From positions 124,001 through 188,000 of the forward strand of contig JBAJFG010000157.1 in assembly GCA_037903475.1 (NCBI GenBank): DNA of 64,000 nucleotides, given 5' to 3'. The stretch's first letter is position 1, and each line of letters begins with the position of its first letter. Positions 30,601 to 43,413 of the stretch are shown in pieces. The notes below the pieces were generated by a model. The model had not been told where the DNA came from, did not search any database, and saw only the letters and a list, made by a program, of their open reading frames with translations. The translations under genes and the position numbers were made by a program. The DNA comes from Ancylostoma caninum. Taxonomy: Eukaryota > Nematoda > Chromadorea > Rhabditida > Ancylostomatidae.

Positions 30601-31767
30601 GGAGCCGGAAGTGCTATCTCAGACAGTACATCGCTATCTAAACTTGTAAGACAGTAGAAAAATAACAAGGTTCGTCGCACTTCAATGAGTCACAGCATCA
30701 TTTTAGCCATTTGTTTTGTAGCTAACTCCCTTTCTGAGGGCATGGAAATGGTCCTTGTTAGCTTCCAGTGCAAGTGCATAAGCTTCGGCAGATATCAGGG
30801 GTACGAGTTATAGGCTCCTATGTTGTATTAGCAAACAGACCTATCTAGAAGTATGAAGAACCACCTTCAATTGGACAAATGACACTGGATGCACTGTTTG
30901 CCCAACTTCTGAAGGATCATACTGTTTAAAAAAAACCCGTGACACAGTGCATGACAAATTTGAGGAAGAAGATGTTGAGGTACACCAACACCAAAGTTCA
31001 AGTAGCGAAGAGCTTCTGTTCTAGAGAAATGAGCTTGGCTCATTATTGAAACTGAAATTCAATATTTGCAGTTGAAGGCAAAAAAAGAACCAGAACTCAA
31101 GATGCAGCAGCCCGTCACAGGAAAGAAATAAGACAAAAATTTGGAAATAAAGATGGAAAAGTAATGAAAAAAGAAATTCTGCTGAAAGGAGATTAATGTT
31201 CCTCTATGTCTCATAAGTGTTGCTTATCTACGCTTTAGCATAGTTTAAAAACGGCTAAGAAAACGTTATATCAAACTTAATAGAGCGACCCTAGCGGTGT
31301 TTTGAAACATGCACAGACCCAGGAAAAACTTACGGTATCACGATAGTGCCCCAGAGATCATAACTAATAACTAATAACTGGCAAAGTTGCCAATTAGTTA
31401 CCATCCACGTTAGTGGAGATCCCCAATAGTGTCTTCAACAATTTAAAATGATCTCCAGTAAAGCCCTTGCTCAAGTCAACAAGCCCGAAATTTGTACAGA
31501 TCTCACAAAGGAAGGCCAGTTCAGCTTTTTTTGCTGAGCTTTTTGTGTAACTCCCTTTGATTTGATTGGAAGTGCTTTTTGTCTCCTTATCACAACCAAT
31601 CAGTGCACCGATTCAGTAAAAACGGCAGCTCACTCACGTCAAACAGTCGCGTTTTTCAAACTGTCAAATAATTCCTGCAGTACACTCCTACAGTACATTC
31701 TACGAGTCAATACAAATGTAGCATGCGTTCACGTACCTTTAGTGCCGGACCGTTTCTCGGCGACCAT
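24633..31767 (-). CDS. Proton-coupled oligopeptide transporter (SLC15/PTR2), 5' exons only
   Basis: Plasma-membrane symporter family that imports di- and tripeptides with protons, in nematodes the PEPT-type transporters. Five minus-strand exons fit in phase: 31737-31767 (ATG), 30488-30637, 30073-30214, 25612-25701 and 24633-24732, together 513 bp or 171 codons. Visible are the proton-coupling ExxER motif in [15 protein letters not shown] segments [10 protein letters not shown] and [20 protein letters not shown] followed by [27 protein letters not shown], and the PTR2 signature [20 protein letters not shown]. That covers about TM1-TM4 of a 12-TM, 700-800-residue family. Intron 3 is 4.4 kb and full of transposons. 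No downstream exons were found below 24632, so the gene either continues through long introns or is truncated. The start is chosen from the phase-matching ATG 20 nt after a TATCACACAG acceptor. Confidence 0.88.
24733..25611 (-). other. Transporter intron 4
   Basis: 879 bp, GTGAGT...TTCACAG. No nested gene is seen. Confidence 0.6.
25801..27202. mobile_element. piggyBac-like foldback element within transporter intron
   Basis: It starts TTGACCCATTGACGACCG (TTGA rather than TTAA) and ends GTCGTCAATGGGTTAA, the same termini as 3454-4100. The interior is a long palindrome (25850-26640), and a third diverged arm copy lies at 27040-27170. No transposase is seen. Confidence 0.75.
25850..26640. repeat. 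Long inverted repeat, ~350-bp arms
   Basis: The left arm 25850-26229 and right arm 26291-26640 are diverged complements: CGGATCAACCGCTGCGCACCCAC pairs with GTGGGTGCGCGGCGGTTGATCCG, given here by their cores GATCAACCG and CGGTTGATC. The ~60-bp spacer contains GGTCCCACGCGCC. Open frames on both strands are mirror images of one another, not genes. Confidence 0.8.
27203..27619. other. Non-genic intronic stretch
   Basis: Contains A-runs at 27311 and 27359. A 64-codon frame at 27402-27596 (+) has no recognisable motif. Confidence 0.4.
27620..28919 (+). mobile_element. Element C: minisatellite-bearing element, 5'-truncated
   Basis: The array 27630-28470 is followed by a ~430-bp tail nearly identical to element D (60310-60755), with words such as GATTATTCGCACTACGTTGG and GGGAGTGGCTGGCC, ending in the terminal palindrome and CTAGT. 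The 5' start motif seen in A and D is missing. The right end joins directly into the middle of a hAT-like MITE (28920-29072). Confidence 0.65.
27630..28470. repeat. Minisatellite of element C (60-bp unit)
   Basis: Units carry GGATANGGGTNCACGGATGG, GAATGGGTCTGCCGTGGCC and AGTAGTGGGGAAAACGCCAG. In this copy and in D the period stays close to 60 bp, so a minus-strand frame remains open for over 240 codons with a 20-residue periodicity. Confidence 0.85.
28920..29072. mobile_element. 3' half of a hAT-like MITE
   Basis: The AT-rich core and the end CTGCGTCCGCCAC match the right half of 1636-1919. The left half is absent; element C abuts the breakpoint. Confidence 0.75.
29712..29863. repeat. Strong hairpin (~60-bp arms) in transporter intron
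   Basis: The left arm 29715-29771 (CTCCAAACG, GCAGACAAGAGTC, ACCGCGGC, GGCTCTCTTGGGCA) is mirrored by the right arm 29804-29862 with only a few mismatches. The loop is about 32 nt. GC content is far above the surroundings. It could be a foldback MITE or a structured RNA precursor. Confidence 0.85.
30480..30488 (-). promoter_or_regulatory. GC-type splice donor of transporter exon 2
   Basis: On the minus strand the exon ends ATGAGAA and the intron begins GCAAGTTT, matching the GC-AG donor consensus. Joining here to the TTTCAG acceptor at 30215 restores the conserved YYGMRT-VLILYLL order, whereas the nearby GT (GCAA|GTTTC) would not. Confidence 0.7.
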
Positions 31768-31787
31768 CTCCGGCGGCTGGATGGTTG

Positions 31788-31797
31788 CTGTGTGATA
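31788..31797 (-). promoter_or_regulatory. Candidate trans-splice acceptor of transporter mRNA
   Basis: On the minus strand TATCACACAG lies 20 nt before the chosen ATG, a distance typical of SL1 trans-splice sites in nematodes. Confidence 0.4.
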
Positions 31798-31799
31798 CA

Positions 31800-34690
31800 A
31801 GTGGTCGGGCCAGAAGGTGCGTTATCTTTACAGGGGCGAGCGCCATAGGCAGCAAACACGACTTAGCTATGCACTTTTCGATCGAACTCATCCTTAATTC
31901 ACTCGTGGTAGTCTGCTGGCACGTCCTAGGGTCGAGCATGTTGTTGTTCCTGGCGAAGGTGTCTCTCTATACCCAACAAACAAGAATTAGAGAGGTCTGC
32001 AATTCTCAACTAAGGAACCTTTGAGGAGAATACGCATACCTAGAGACTTGGATGGATCACAACTCCCCCAAATGATCCTGAAGGGTACCTTTCACCTACA
32101 AGAAACAGCAGTAAGCGAAAATACAGGTGGATTCATAGCGTTCACACATTCCGAGCATGCCAATGCCTGAACAATCTCGCACTTGCTGACTCATTACGGT
32201 AAACCTACAAAAATTTCGGTTATTTCAAAAGCTAACAGATTACACAAGTTAGCAACCATTATGATGTGCTAACTACTATTATTAGACCTTTTTACTAATA
32301 AGTGAAGTCACCACCACATTTTTTAAGGTGCATATTAAATGACGCATGCATGCACACCAGCCGGAAACTCTTCTTGAGCATCTTTACCATCGCCTTTTGA
32401 TATCCGAGAAGGGATTCACTCAACAATGGTTATCACGATTGGTTACCTTAAAGATCACATTGCAGACGAGGACATGGGAAATGGTTTTCTAACCTGGTTG
32501 CGGTCAATTATGCGTTTATGAATCTCAGCGCCAAAGAGGTACCCTAAGAGTCTTCGAATATTCTTGTTCCAGTCTACTAGCAACCGGTGGATAACGGACG
32601 GCCGTGGAATCTAGTGACGTGGTATATCTCACTACGATTAATGGAGTCTACTTTGTCGATCTTAAATCTTTCTGCCAATACGCATTTTGAATGAGGTTAA
32701 GAACAGTGATCAGCTAAGCATAGCTTCTACCGTATACTTGGTCCTAACAAAATAACCGTTGAACTCGTAGGCAGCGTTGCAAGCACACTTCCCCTCCCCC
32801 CTCCCAAGCCGCGCCCTCTCCCCAACCTTCCACTTCATCCGAAATATCAGCGGAACTGTACTACACATGGGCACAGGTGTGCTGCTCCATGAGCCGAACG
32901 TAGAGGACAGAAAAACTTCAGAAGCAAGCACAACCGTTCATAACTTTTCTCCAAATACACATTGGTAGAAGCACAACTTATACTGTTTTCCCATATTTCT
33001 ATATGTTCATTAGCACAATTTATTTAAGGAACGGATATGTCAGCATCTCTGATTTCGTACTTCTAGCATACTACGTTCATCTCGTTGCAAAACGCCATGG
33101 TGATCTTGTGTCTTGTGACAAAACAAACCATTTTTCGCATTTTCTTTTGTGCTTTAGCACGCTTCTGTTCCTTTCATAATGTTCTCTCTGCAGATCTGAT
33201 GCTTCGGGCTTCGTCCTTTTTCCTTTGTTTGGGACTTTTGATCTTCTAGCTCTCGGAATTTCCACCCTTACTTCCGCCTGTATTCGGCTGATACCTTTTC
33301 AGTCTGGGCTCTGCTGAAGCTTCAGGAAACCACTGTAAGCCAACTTATGCTATGATAATATGAGCATGATCTTCTTTTTCATGACGCGCGCAGTCTTTAT
33401 TCTTCTTATTAGATGTGCTGTCGAAAGTCAGTGGTCAAATGCTTACTATAATATTACCTGTAAGATAAGAGCGATTCATAGCACGTGTAAAGATACGTCA
33501 GCCTTCTAGTACTTCTCCAGTTTTTGATTTTTTTATGTTATAAAGACGAACAACTAGATGAAACTTTTTAAAGCGTTGTACTACTTCAAATGAAGGATAA
33601 TAACAACATGAGTGCAACATGAAAGTCAGAAGGAAGTACTACCGTCGTTTCGCTTCCATCCAACACGATAAATACTATGAGTAAGCGTCAGTTGAACTAC
33701 TGGTACTGCGCCGACATCCAGCACGTGGAATGGCTACGGCTACCGAAATCAATAAAAATTTATTATCTTCATTCAAGAGCTGCTACTTACTGGCGCGTTT
33801 GTCGCCGCAGTAGTAGTAGAAGAACCCATCTTGGCTCAGTTACATACAATCCCCCTTTTCAAAGTCTATGAAGTGTTTTTCACTTGATTACCATTCATTA
33901 TAGCTCTTTCATTCAGCATTCGTTCTCGAATTCGGTTGAGAATGGGTGTTTTCCATGATTCCATCATAGCTTACGATTTGTCAGCATTCGCTCTAATCTT
34001 TGGACATTATGCAGTTCACCAGCTGACAAACTTCGTCACTGTTCCTACCTCACCCTGATGCAAGACATTCTTTGAATGAAGACACCTCTTCCGTCTGTGC
34101 CTTCTGGAAAATATTCGTATCAACTTCACAGACTAAAAGATTGGATTACCCCTGCATTCCATTCTTGCAATGATTTCTTAGGATAGGTGAAGGAAAATTT
34201 TCAACCCCCTTCAAGTGATAAGAGTCGCCTGTATTTTGAAGTTATCATTACTTCAAGTAAAAAGCAGGGCAATTCTTCAAACTTCTCGCTAATATGCTGC
34301 AACTAGACGGCGTATCCGGCTTCGCTCTGTTGTTCTATTTCTCCCGACTATATAAAGCTGATGCCAGCATTTGTTGAGCCAAAAGAATCTTCTCAAGTTG
34401 TTCATCATTTGGCGATCAGATTACGTGACACTTCTTCACCCCGTCTCCTTCTCTCGAAAATAAGCTAAACTTGTCTCACTGGTAAATTCTTCTGAGATGC
34501 TTGCCATATTCATGTTGAACTTTTCGGGAAATCCCAGAGACACGGTTTCACCGACCCGTGAGCAAGGATACCGAAAAATCAATAAAATGGATAAATCGAT
34601 ATTTTGTTCAAAACGATTATCATATTCGTGTTCGACATATTGACATACCCCAGTCGCCATGTCTTCACCGCCCCCGCGGCAAAAATAGCG
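31800..34690. other. Upstream region of transporter; no gene supported
   Basis: This is the putative promoter side of the peptide transporter. Open frames here (for example 31785-32024 on + and 33077-33265 on -) lack family motifs. A minus-strand ATG at 33829 followed after 13 codons by CCA|GTAAGT could be a first exon, but nothing corroborates it. Confidence 0.4.
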
Positions 34691-34827
34691 AGAAATGAAT
34701 AAAATCGATACGATCGATAAGCTAATCGATAAAGTCAGGTCAGAAATAGCTTATAACCTCCGCCGGCCCCTTCTGGACCTGCACGCGAAATTTGGTTCTT
34801 ATCGGTTAATTCTCCACGATTTCTATA

Positions 34828-35303
<476 letters not shown>

Positions 35304-35420
35304 CCAGTGAGAAAATTTTTTCGAGAGCAAGCCTGGTGAAAATTGCCAGTGAGAAAGAAATGCTTGGTGAAAATTTCCAGTGAGAAAATTTTTTCAAGAG
35401 CAAGCTTGGTGAAAATTGCC
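35304..35420. repeat. Short tandem repeat
   Basis: Three copies of a unit beginning CCAGTGAGAAA and ending TTGGTGAAAATT start at about 35304, 35346 and 35377. The middle copy is shortened. Confidence 0.85.
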
Positions 35421-38151
35421 CCCATCACAGGGAGCAAGGAGCAGCCGTCGTTTTTCGCTTTTATCTCTCGTACAATCCATTTTGATGGGGAACCCTCGTC
35501 ACCATCGGAAAGAGCACTTTTTCAACTTCAAGCAGCATCTGAGCAGTAAAACTCTCATTGAAGTTTAGTCAGACTTCTTCGGGGAAATCGCCATAAAAAC
35601 CCGCTCTTTCCGAAAACTTGGCCAACTGCCACAAAGCGGGATCCTCTTGGAAACTAGTTTTGACTGGAAGATAGTTCGACCCTTTTTCTACTTGGAGGAG
35701 AAGAGCGGAATAAAGCATGGGCTTCTGGAGGAGAAAGGAATTATCGAACGTTGAACAAAAACTCATGGCCCACCTGTATATGAACGCTTCTCGCATGCTC
35801 GATACTTAGTGCCCGAGTAACAAAACAGCATTGTGCTGAGCTGCTTTGATGTCGTTCTCCACTCAAACGTTTACCCTGAAAATATAGTGGGCAAATTCCT
35901 TTGAGAAGTCGAGCAATTTCGAGAACCTTCGACGTTCACCGAACAGATAACGGGCTTGCAACATTATTATACATTACATAACATTATAATAAATTAGACA
36001 TTCTGTTACAACGTTACAATACATTAGATAGCAGACATTATGTAAGAACTTTCAAAAAGAAAAAATGCAACCGCTATAACGGCAAGACTACTCCAACTCC
36101 CTTTTTGATTTCTATTACACCTTTTAATTGAGTATCGCGATCCGGCGATGTCCATAGGAGGAGGACCTTTATTTCTCACATCAAGCCATGATTCTGTGAT
36201 AAAACAAGGTCATGTTCTTTTCGATGAAGGACTATTTCTCGTACTAGTACCACCTATGCAATAACATTATGCAAAAGAGCGAAAAAATTTACCATAAAAA
36301 ATGTGTCTGTGTATTGCAATATCCCTTCCCTCTACTCAACCCGTTTATAATGAAAGGAGTTGGTTCGGTTGTTACGCCTGCACAGTGTCCTGATTGAAGG
36401 CAAAGGCCCACTTGATGATATTAACAGATTCTTGACCCAATTGCCACTCTGATTCTGATAGTGTGGGCCAGTAGTGCATGGAAAAAATTTACATGGTGTT
36501 GGAAATTTTATGTGAATCTTCAAGTGTTTTTTGTTGAATACACTAAAATAATATACCCCTACGAAAACACTACAGCTGGAGCTTCACATGAATTTTTCGG
36601 CGCTTGCATAAGCTAGGCACTGTGCCCAACAAAATAAACATAACGGTTCCAGTTAAACTGGTAGTGAGATAAAATACGCAAGGAAAACGGAAATGTAAGG
36701 AACAAGCGTAGACTTGGTGAGTGAGAAGAATGGAGTGAGTCTTAGTCGGATCGAAGCCAGGAAGACGAGAAAATAAAGTCAGAAAAGACGTTCTGGAATC
36801 GGTAATGTAGGGAAACATATCGAGAAAACCGTCGAGTGAGCCCAAAACTATGTTTGCTGAGGCTAGAGAGTCAGCGAATGTACGCAAATGAGTGTATGTT
36901 AGATGAAAAATTGGAGGTCTAGCATCGATTCAAAAAAAGCGAAATAGCATCGACTCAGAAAAGCGAATTAGTCGGGCACTTAAAAATTGCTAGAAATGTT
37001 AAAAAATGGATTCAAATTTGAAAAATCGATTCACATTTTCGACATGGTAGATAGCGTCGTAATCGAGAATAGCGAATAGAATGCGGCGTTACTGCGAACG
37101 GCAACCATGTGTCTAACTGACTAAATTCATCTCTTTCACAGAAATCTCTAATTTACCGATCAACTGCGAGCGTCGAGGCAGTTTCTACATTCATTATGCA
37201 AAAATTAGAAAGAAAAACTAGTCGCTTGTTTTTAACTCGCTCTTTCATAGAACAGCACTTTGATTAGTTTATCACCTGATGAGGCTATGTCTAGTTATGA
37301 CTCTTTCAAAAGAAAATTGGATCATAAAATAAACTATTAGTGACAGCAATGTCGTGAAATGATTAAGATGAGGAATCTAATGAAGTGGAAAGCAAGCCAA
37401 CAACCAACGCGAGTGAGGATAAGGCATCGTAGCTTTACATTTGGTCCGGATACGAGTGACGTGCTGGAATGTGAGATCCTAAACAACAAACAACAACAAC
37501 AACAGAAGCAAATTTCGAAACGGCAGCCCCCTTTCAAGCATTTTCGGAATGCCCGCGACGACCCACATTTGAAATCTGCACTATTGTGATATCGTCTTTC
37601 CCTCTGGGCATACAATATCACGATACTGCCACTGATTTCCATCACTATTGACTACGTATTTCCAATTTTGGTCGATTTTTTTTTGCGTCCGCAGCACTAT
37701 ATCAATAGCGGTTGCAAAAATGCGGACCTACTTCAGCATTACTGCTCTCGGCAATCCACTTGATTATGTGCTGCAGGGGACGGTCGGTGGTCGTGATGGG
37801 CCTTGCCCGAGACTGGAACTGCTCGAAAGTTGGAGTCGATTGCTGCTCAAGATCTCGTCCCTTTCGCAGCAACTGCTGAGGGATGGCAGCAATTGAGGGG
37901 AGGATGGACAGCAACTGGAAACAATTGCTGCTAGAGTTTCTGCTCGAACCATTACGCCGTTCGGGCCCTTTTCGTGCTGCACAGTTATCAGAATAGGTGT
38001 TCATGGTTGGCAAAATGTAGTAACTTTGTAACGGCAACCAAAACGCTGCGGCAACTAAATAAACTAAATAAAAAAATGTTTATGCTGCACAGTTATCAGA
38101 GTAGTCATTCAGCAACTGGCATCGATCTAACTACTATAAACTGAATAATTA
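35421..38151. other. 2.7 kb without recognised genes
   Basis: A CAA-type microsatellite lies at 37487-37503. A minus-strand open frame at 35569-35796 and another at 36570-36887 show no motif known to me. CAGCAATTG and GCAGCAACTG words cluster at 37850-37935. Confidence 0.4.
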
Positions 38152-38663
38152 GGTTGGTTCATAAATAATGCGGCCTTCTTCGCCACTTCTTTTCTCGTTG
38201 AAAAGTAGCGCTTTCTGTACTGCTTTTTTTCATGAAAACAATACTCGACCATCGTTGTTTCCCTCAAAATCTCCGATAGACATTGAGGTTAAGTGAATGA
38301 GTCCCCACAAACTCTCAAATGGGAACAAGTTTGATTTACCAACGCTTTTCTGCAGCGAATCGAGCAGGCTCGTTGAGCCCCTTTACTCTTCATCTGTGGG
38401 GACATCATTTCAAATACATGTGTATTTTCTACTCGACTTTGTGAGCCGTTCTTCAGCCGAAATTTCGTTGAAATTGCAGAACGACTGTCCTGAATTCCAA
38501 CCTTTCCAAAAGAGCAGAGTATAGCGATAGCGAATGTGGATACAATTTTTGATAGCATCTCCACTAAATGAAAAAAGGAATACTTCTGGAAAACCCTTCT
38601 GAGAAGCGTTAATTTTAACGAGAAAAGAACTCGCCAAAAAGCCGCATTACCAGGGCACCAACT
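38152..38663. mobile_element. mariner-like MITE
   Basis: Flanked by TA on both sides. The left end GGTTGGTTCATAAATAATGC and the inverted right end (AGTTGGTGCCCTGGTAATGC) are diverged complements continuing into TTCTTTTCTCGTT. GGTTGG-type termini with TA targets are typical of mariner elements. The ~510-bp length and broken frames mean there is no functional transposase. Confidence 0.82.
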
Positions 38664-39278
38664 TAATATTTTGATATCGGTCCATATTTATAGCTGGATA
38701 AGGGCTGCACAAACATCGATTTTCATATCATAAGTGATAAGAGTCATTAGTAGTCGCAATGACTGCTCTTGCTCATCACTATGTCTCGCAAACTTCCGTT
38801 ATGCAGAGAATGCAGATTTCTTTGCCATCTATGAAATGCAGATGTGACTGCAAAAACTCAATCCCTGTTTCAGTCCACCCAGATTGTCGCGTACCCAAGG
38901 TGTATACAAGAGGCATAATTTATTGTACAATGTTTTATGGCTTACTTCTCTGCAGCATTAGTATGGTTGTGTTCGTTGTATGTTAAATCGTAACTGGAAG
39001 AATTTTTGGTTACGAACTCTCATCGTTGTGGCATAGCAAAAAGAAATTTGAACGCAAACTTCTAGTGCCAATTTCCAATGCCGTTGAGTATTGGGTCGTG
39101 AAATAGGTTCATGCGGTTTCTTACAAATGGTTCGCATTCCTTCCCCTCCGCTAAGGTCATTCAAATGCTTAGAACCAGCGCTTTGCTTCCTTCACACGAA
39201 CATTCTCATCACTGTTCAGAAGAAATTAGCTTCACCTAAAATTGGTTCATTTGAAAGACCGATTCAGAGCGCCGCGAA
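38664..39278. other. Non-genic stretch
   Basis: No ORF or repeat is recognised. Confidence 0.4.
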
Positions 39279-39530
39279 GAGTTTTGGCTCGGGATCCAAC
39301 TTTTTCACTGAATTAAGTTGGCGGAAAGGTAACGTGGCACACGGGTCCAGTCAAAACGCTGCGTCACAAGGGTCCGAGTCGAAGTTTGGCTCGGGGTCTA
39401 ACTTTTTTATTGAGTTTAGTTGGCGGAAAAGCATCGTGGCACACGGGTGCGAGTCAAAACGCCGCTTCGCGGTATTTTAGCTCGGGATCTATCAGTTTTA
39501 TTGAGTTTGGTTGGCGGAAACATTTTCCTC
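39279..39530. repeat. ~97-bp minisatellite, 2.6 copies
   Basis: The unit words TTTGGCTCGGG, AGTTGGCGGAAA, CGTGGCACACGGGT and AGTCAAAACGC recur, with copies starting at about 39283, 39381 and 39477. Confidence 0.85.
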
Positions 39531-41988
39531 ACATCACGGTCGAAAAGCGAATGATGCGACTCCAAATGTTTGCGCTCTGTACGGAAAGTATGTCATAGCT
39601 AACACGACCGTCCGCAGTCTGCAAGCAGATGGCCCGAAAACTGAGGGTTGTGTCTAGCGTAACTGCAAGTGGTGGAGTTTATCTGTAGTGGACGGGTTAC
39701 ACTAATCATTCTCTACATTCGTAACACTGCCCCGAGCCCAAGCTTCTGAAATTAGGTAGAAAAAACCGCGAGAACGTATTCGAGAACCTTATGTGTACAC
39801 TGATTCACCCCGCAATTCCCGAGTAATGCAGCTTAAACAGCAGTTCTTGGCAACAGTTCTAAGCTGGATAAAATATAGCATCGTCTTCTTGGTAAGCTGT
39901 TCATGAGCGCAAAGAACGAGGTTATTCCAAAGATTGTTTGGTTGGGAAAATCAAGCCCTACGTTCTGAGAGTCGCAACTAGCATATACCCAAGCATTTTT
40001 ATGGATTGCAACAACCAGTGTCCAGCGTTTTCATCCTTGTTCACCGATCACTTTTACTGGCCGATTTCTGTACAATTTCCCAATGAAAAAGTTTCTTCAA
40101 ATCTAATTGGGTGAGAGTTGATTATCACGGGAGTATGGAGTAGTCGCAGTTCTCTTCTCTCCTACTTGTTGCAATCCGTGGCTATGGAGGACCTTAGGTG
40201 TCTTTGAGAAGAGCACTCCTCTCGTGTTCTGCGTTACACAACCAGTATATGTAGCTCTTCTCGAAGAAGTTGTGGTTCTACAGGTGATATGATAACGACC
40301 CGCATATTTCGAAAATTTGTTGCAAGGCCAACTGCTCCATAACGAAGGCCTCTTGTAGAACCACCGTTCGTAGTAAACCACCTAGTGAGGTTATCTGAAA
40401 AGGTCGACTATCAGACTTGTGGTGTTCAGTCGAACTGATGGCAAGCCATCAGTGGCACAGGATGGCTGGTCCGCGGTGTGGATCGGTCCCTGTGATGGAC
40501 GCCCTTGAAATTCCAGCTACACTGCGCTAGCGCCGTGCGGAGACGTTCACGTGTTTGGCGTCTGCTCAATAGTTCCACGCAGTTCCCACATACTATACGC
40601 ACAGATACGCACGATGTACAGCAACTGACGCGGATTCACATGTCTTCTCACCCTTCTGCTCCTAGGTTGCTTCCAGCGACTTAAAGGCACGGGAATCCTC
40701 GACCTCAAGATTTCTGTACATTCCCAGGTAATCGAGGGCGCTAGAGACTGTTACAATGATGAAACAGTCAAAACCGTCAAAATCTCCGTTCTCTGGAACC
40801 TCTTAGCTCATTGCCTCGAGCAGGTTGGGCCGAGTTGCTACGATCTGTTCGCTTTCGACGATCCCAAGAAGTCGATATCACTGCCTTTCGTCAGCTATTT
40901 TTTGGGCGAAATGGGTTTTTGGCCCCGTTCTGCAGCGTTCCTGAAGTAAAGAAAGAAAAAAAAAACTTTGGAAAACATGACCTAACTAATCAAAGTAACG
41001 TAGAAACCCCGTAGAACTGTGAAACGATCCCAGAACCATGCAGAATTTCGAAAATGAGACAGTGACGGAATTTGGTCATAGAAGTGATTAAAGAAGAACA
41101 TTCCTTGCAAGGTAACAAGTGGAAAATTTGTTATGCTAAGCATTGCAAAAAGGGACAGCTAAGGACTAAGATATGGCTTTTTAGTGACATGAAAAGAAAT
41201 GGCCGTCTACCAAATCAGCAGCAACGCTCCGGAGCCGCCACGACTCGATCGAACGACCCGGCGCTCATTCTGCTGATCTAGGATCTTGAATATTCATATA
41301 GTCGTGTCTTAGAAACGGCTGTCTTCGTAGAATTGCTGGGACAATTGCTAAGAATCCAAAACGCTCAAAACCTAAGACTCAAAAATTTCTGTGGGAAAAT
41401 TATGCCTTTGAAATTATATTGGAATATTAAGATTTTGGCTACAAGGAGCATTTGCAAAGCGTCCAATCCCTTCATGAAAAATGGTTTACTGATGCTTCTG
41501 TCTTGGTGAGTTAGAGAAGAGTGGTCGAGTTACACGGTCGGGGTCGAACAAAAAAGTCGATAACGCTGCCATCATGGGCACCTATTTTCTTGATACCGTC
41601 AGCTACTTGGATAGTTAAGCAGCTTTTTCGCAACATGAAAAGCGCAAACAAAAAAGAAAAAGGATATTCATCGTCGAGACATAACTCAGGAAAAAAATGA
41701 AAACTCACATGTTTAGTGTCGGAACTAAGTAATGTACAGAGCGCGCGAATTATTGTTTTTTTACCCTAATCGGGTAGGATTAGGTATTATTGATCGAATT
41801 CACAAGCCATGCTCTAGGTATCTTTGCTTGAGCCATCTCCACTCTAAAACAGGTGTTATATCTCACAAGCCGTTCTTGCTATTTTTGCGAACTCAGGACT
41901 GATAATCAGAAGTATAGTAGATGTTTTGATAATCAGTAGTAGATGTTTTGAAACTGTGGAAGACTCCTAATTCTACCAATGAAAAGTG
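39531..41988. other. 2.4 kb without recognised genes
   Basis: No motif-bearing frame. A short direct duplication of TAGTAGATGTTTTG occurs at 41917-41951, just before the composite LTR insertion. Confidence 0.4.
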
Positions 41989-41992
41989 GTTT

Positions 41993-42269
41993 TGTGATAT
42001 AAAAGAAGAACTTATGTTTGTTGCTAGTGGTTTTGAGTTTGTTGACCTCACCCCGTTACCGTCATGATCCTTTCCCGCCAGCTCGCTCCTTCCCGCCAAA
42101 TCCAGAACCGCCTCCTAGCTATAAAAGGGGCGTCTAGAGCGATCCGGCAGTTTTTTTCCAGATCGACTGGACAGGAGCGAGCAAGGAGGATCGCCGCTGG
42201 ATCAATAAAGGATTGGCTTGGACTTCGACAGTACGCACCCCTAGACGACACGCCGGGCCCTACACGACA
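41993..42269 (+). repeat. Gypsy-like LTR1 (5' outer)
   Basis: TATA box CTATAAAAGGGG near 42120 and AATAAA at 42204-42209. The next bases (TAGGGGCCGAATCGAAC) resemble a tRNA-derived primer site but do not begin with TGG, so the primer is unassigned. Confidence 0.85.
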
Positions 42270-42571
42270 TAGGGGCCGAATCGAACTTCCGGATGATAGT
42301 AGCGACATCCGCCTTTAGGCCGTTAAGAGCGGCTTAGGCGAGTACTCCTTCTCACAGTTGCGGCAGTGTATATTCCTGAAAGCGAGAAGTCGAACTGGTG
42401 TCTCGAGCAGCAATCCTTCTCGCATAGAAGAAGGAATATACACAGTGGCAACATCGTTTTCATCTACAATACTCTCGTTGTGCCGAATACAGCGTGTAAC
42501 TCGCGTCGCAATTCGGATTTGCGATAGTTACAGCACAAAAGCACACCACTGTTGCAGATAGCTGGAAAACC

Positions 42572-42958
42572 ATGAGCGACTCACACCAGGACGTCAACTC
42601 CGCGAAAATTGAAGCGCTTCTCTTGGACGAGCCAACCCAGTCGGAGCAGATAGCGTCCATGAAAGTTGCCCTGGACAAGCTGATATTCGCGGTCCAAGAC
42701 ATCGCGGAACAAAACGCAGCTCAGGTAAAGCTATCGTTAGAAACGATTCATGATAGCACAATAGCGCTGCGAAACGTTCCCTCCATGCTAGAAAAGCAAG
42801 CCGATTGTTCAACACGTGCTCAGACGAGAACAAGTGAAGAGCTTGCAAACCTCGCACGAGGTTACGTTGACAGCGCTTGTGGGGAAATAGACAAGAGTCT
42901 TGCTTGTTCCTCTTCTCTGACTGCAGTCCTTCCCGCCAAATCCAGAACCGCCTCCTAG
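42572..42958 (+). pseudogene. Truncated gag N-terminus, unit 1
   Basis: The ATG in ACCATGAGCGAC opens a 128-codon frame (MSDSHQDVNS...). It is helical and acidic, then runs out into LTR sequence and stops (PAKSRTAS is LTR-encoded). Truncation follows the tandem junction at the word GACTGCAGTC. No complete domain is present. Identical in plan to 44255-44641. Confidence 0.7.
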
Positions 42959-43413
42959 CTATAAAAGGGGCGTCTAGAGCGATCCGGCAGTTTTTTTTTT
43001 CAGATCGACTGGACAGGAGCGAGCAAGGAGGATCGCCGCTGGATCAGTAAAGGATTGGCTTGGACTTCGACAGTACGCACCCCTAGACGACACGCCGGGC
43101 CCTACACGACATAGGGGCCGAATCGAACTTCCGGATGATAGTAGCGACATCCGCCTTTAGGCCGTTAAGAGCGGTTTAGGCGAGTACTCCTTCTCACAGT
43201 TGCGGCAGTGTATATTCCTGAAAGCGAGAAGTCGAACTGGTGTCTCGAGCAGCAATCCTTCTCGCATAGAAGAAGGAATATACACAGTGGCAACATCGTT
43301 TTCATCTACAATACTCTCGTTGTGCCGAATACAGCGTGTAACTCGCGTCGCAATTCGGATTTGCGATAGTTACAGCACAAAAGCACACCACTGTTGCAGA
43401 TAGCTGGAAAACC

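Noticed and set aside
33791..33829. Minus-strand ATG followed after 13 codons by CCA|GTAAGT, considered as alternative first exon of the transporter
   Set aside because: It ends in phase 0, whereas the next transporter exon (30488-30637) needs one leading base, so it cannot join without breaking the frame.
35569..35796. Minus-strand frame with plausible amino-acid composition (LPVKTSFQEDPALWQLAKF)
   Set aside because: Possibly an exon of an unknown gene, but I recognise no family and no flanking splice sites convincingly frame it.
42270..42290. tRNA-derived primer-binding site after Gypsy-like LTR1
   Set aside because: GAATCGAAC resembles a T-arm complement, but TGG is missing and the acceptor spacing does not fit, so no primer is assigned.
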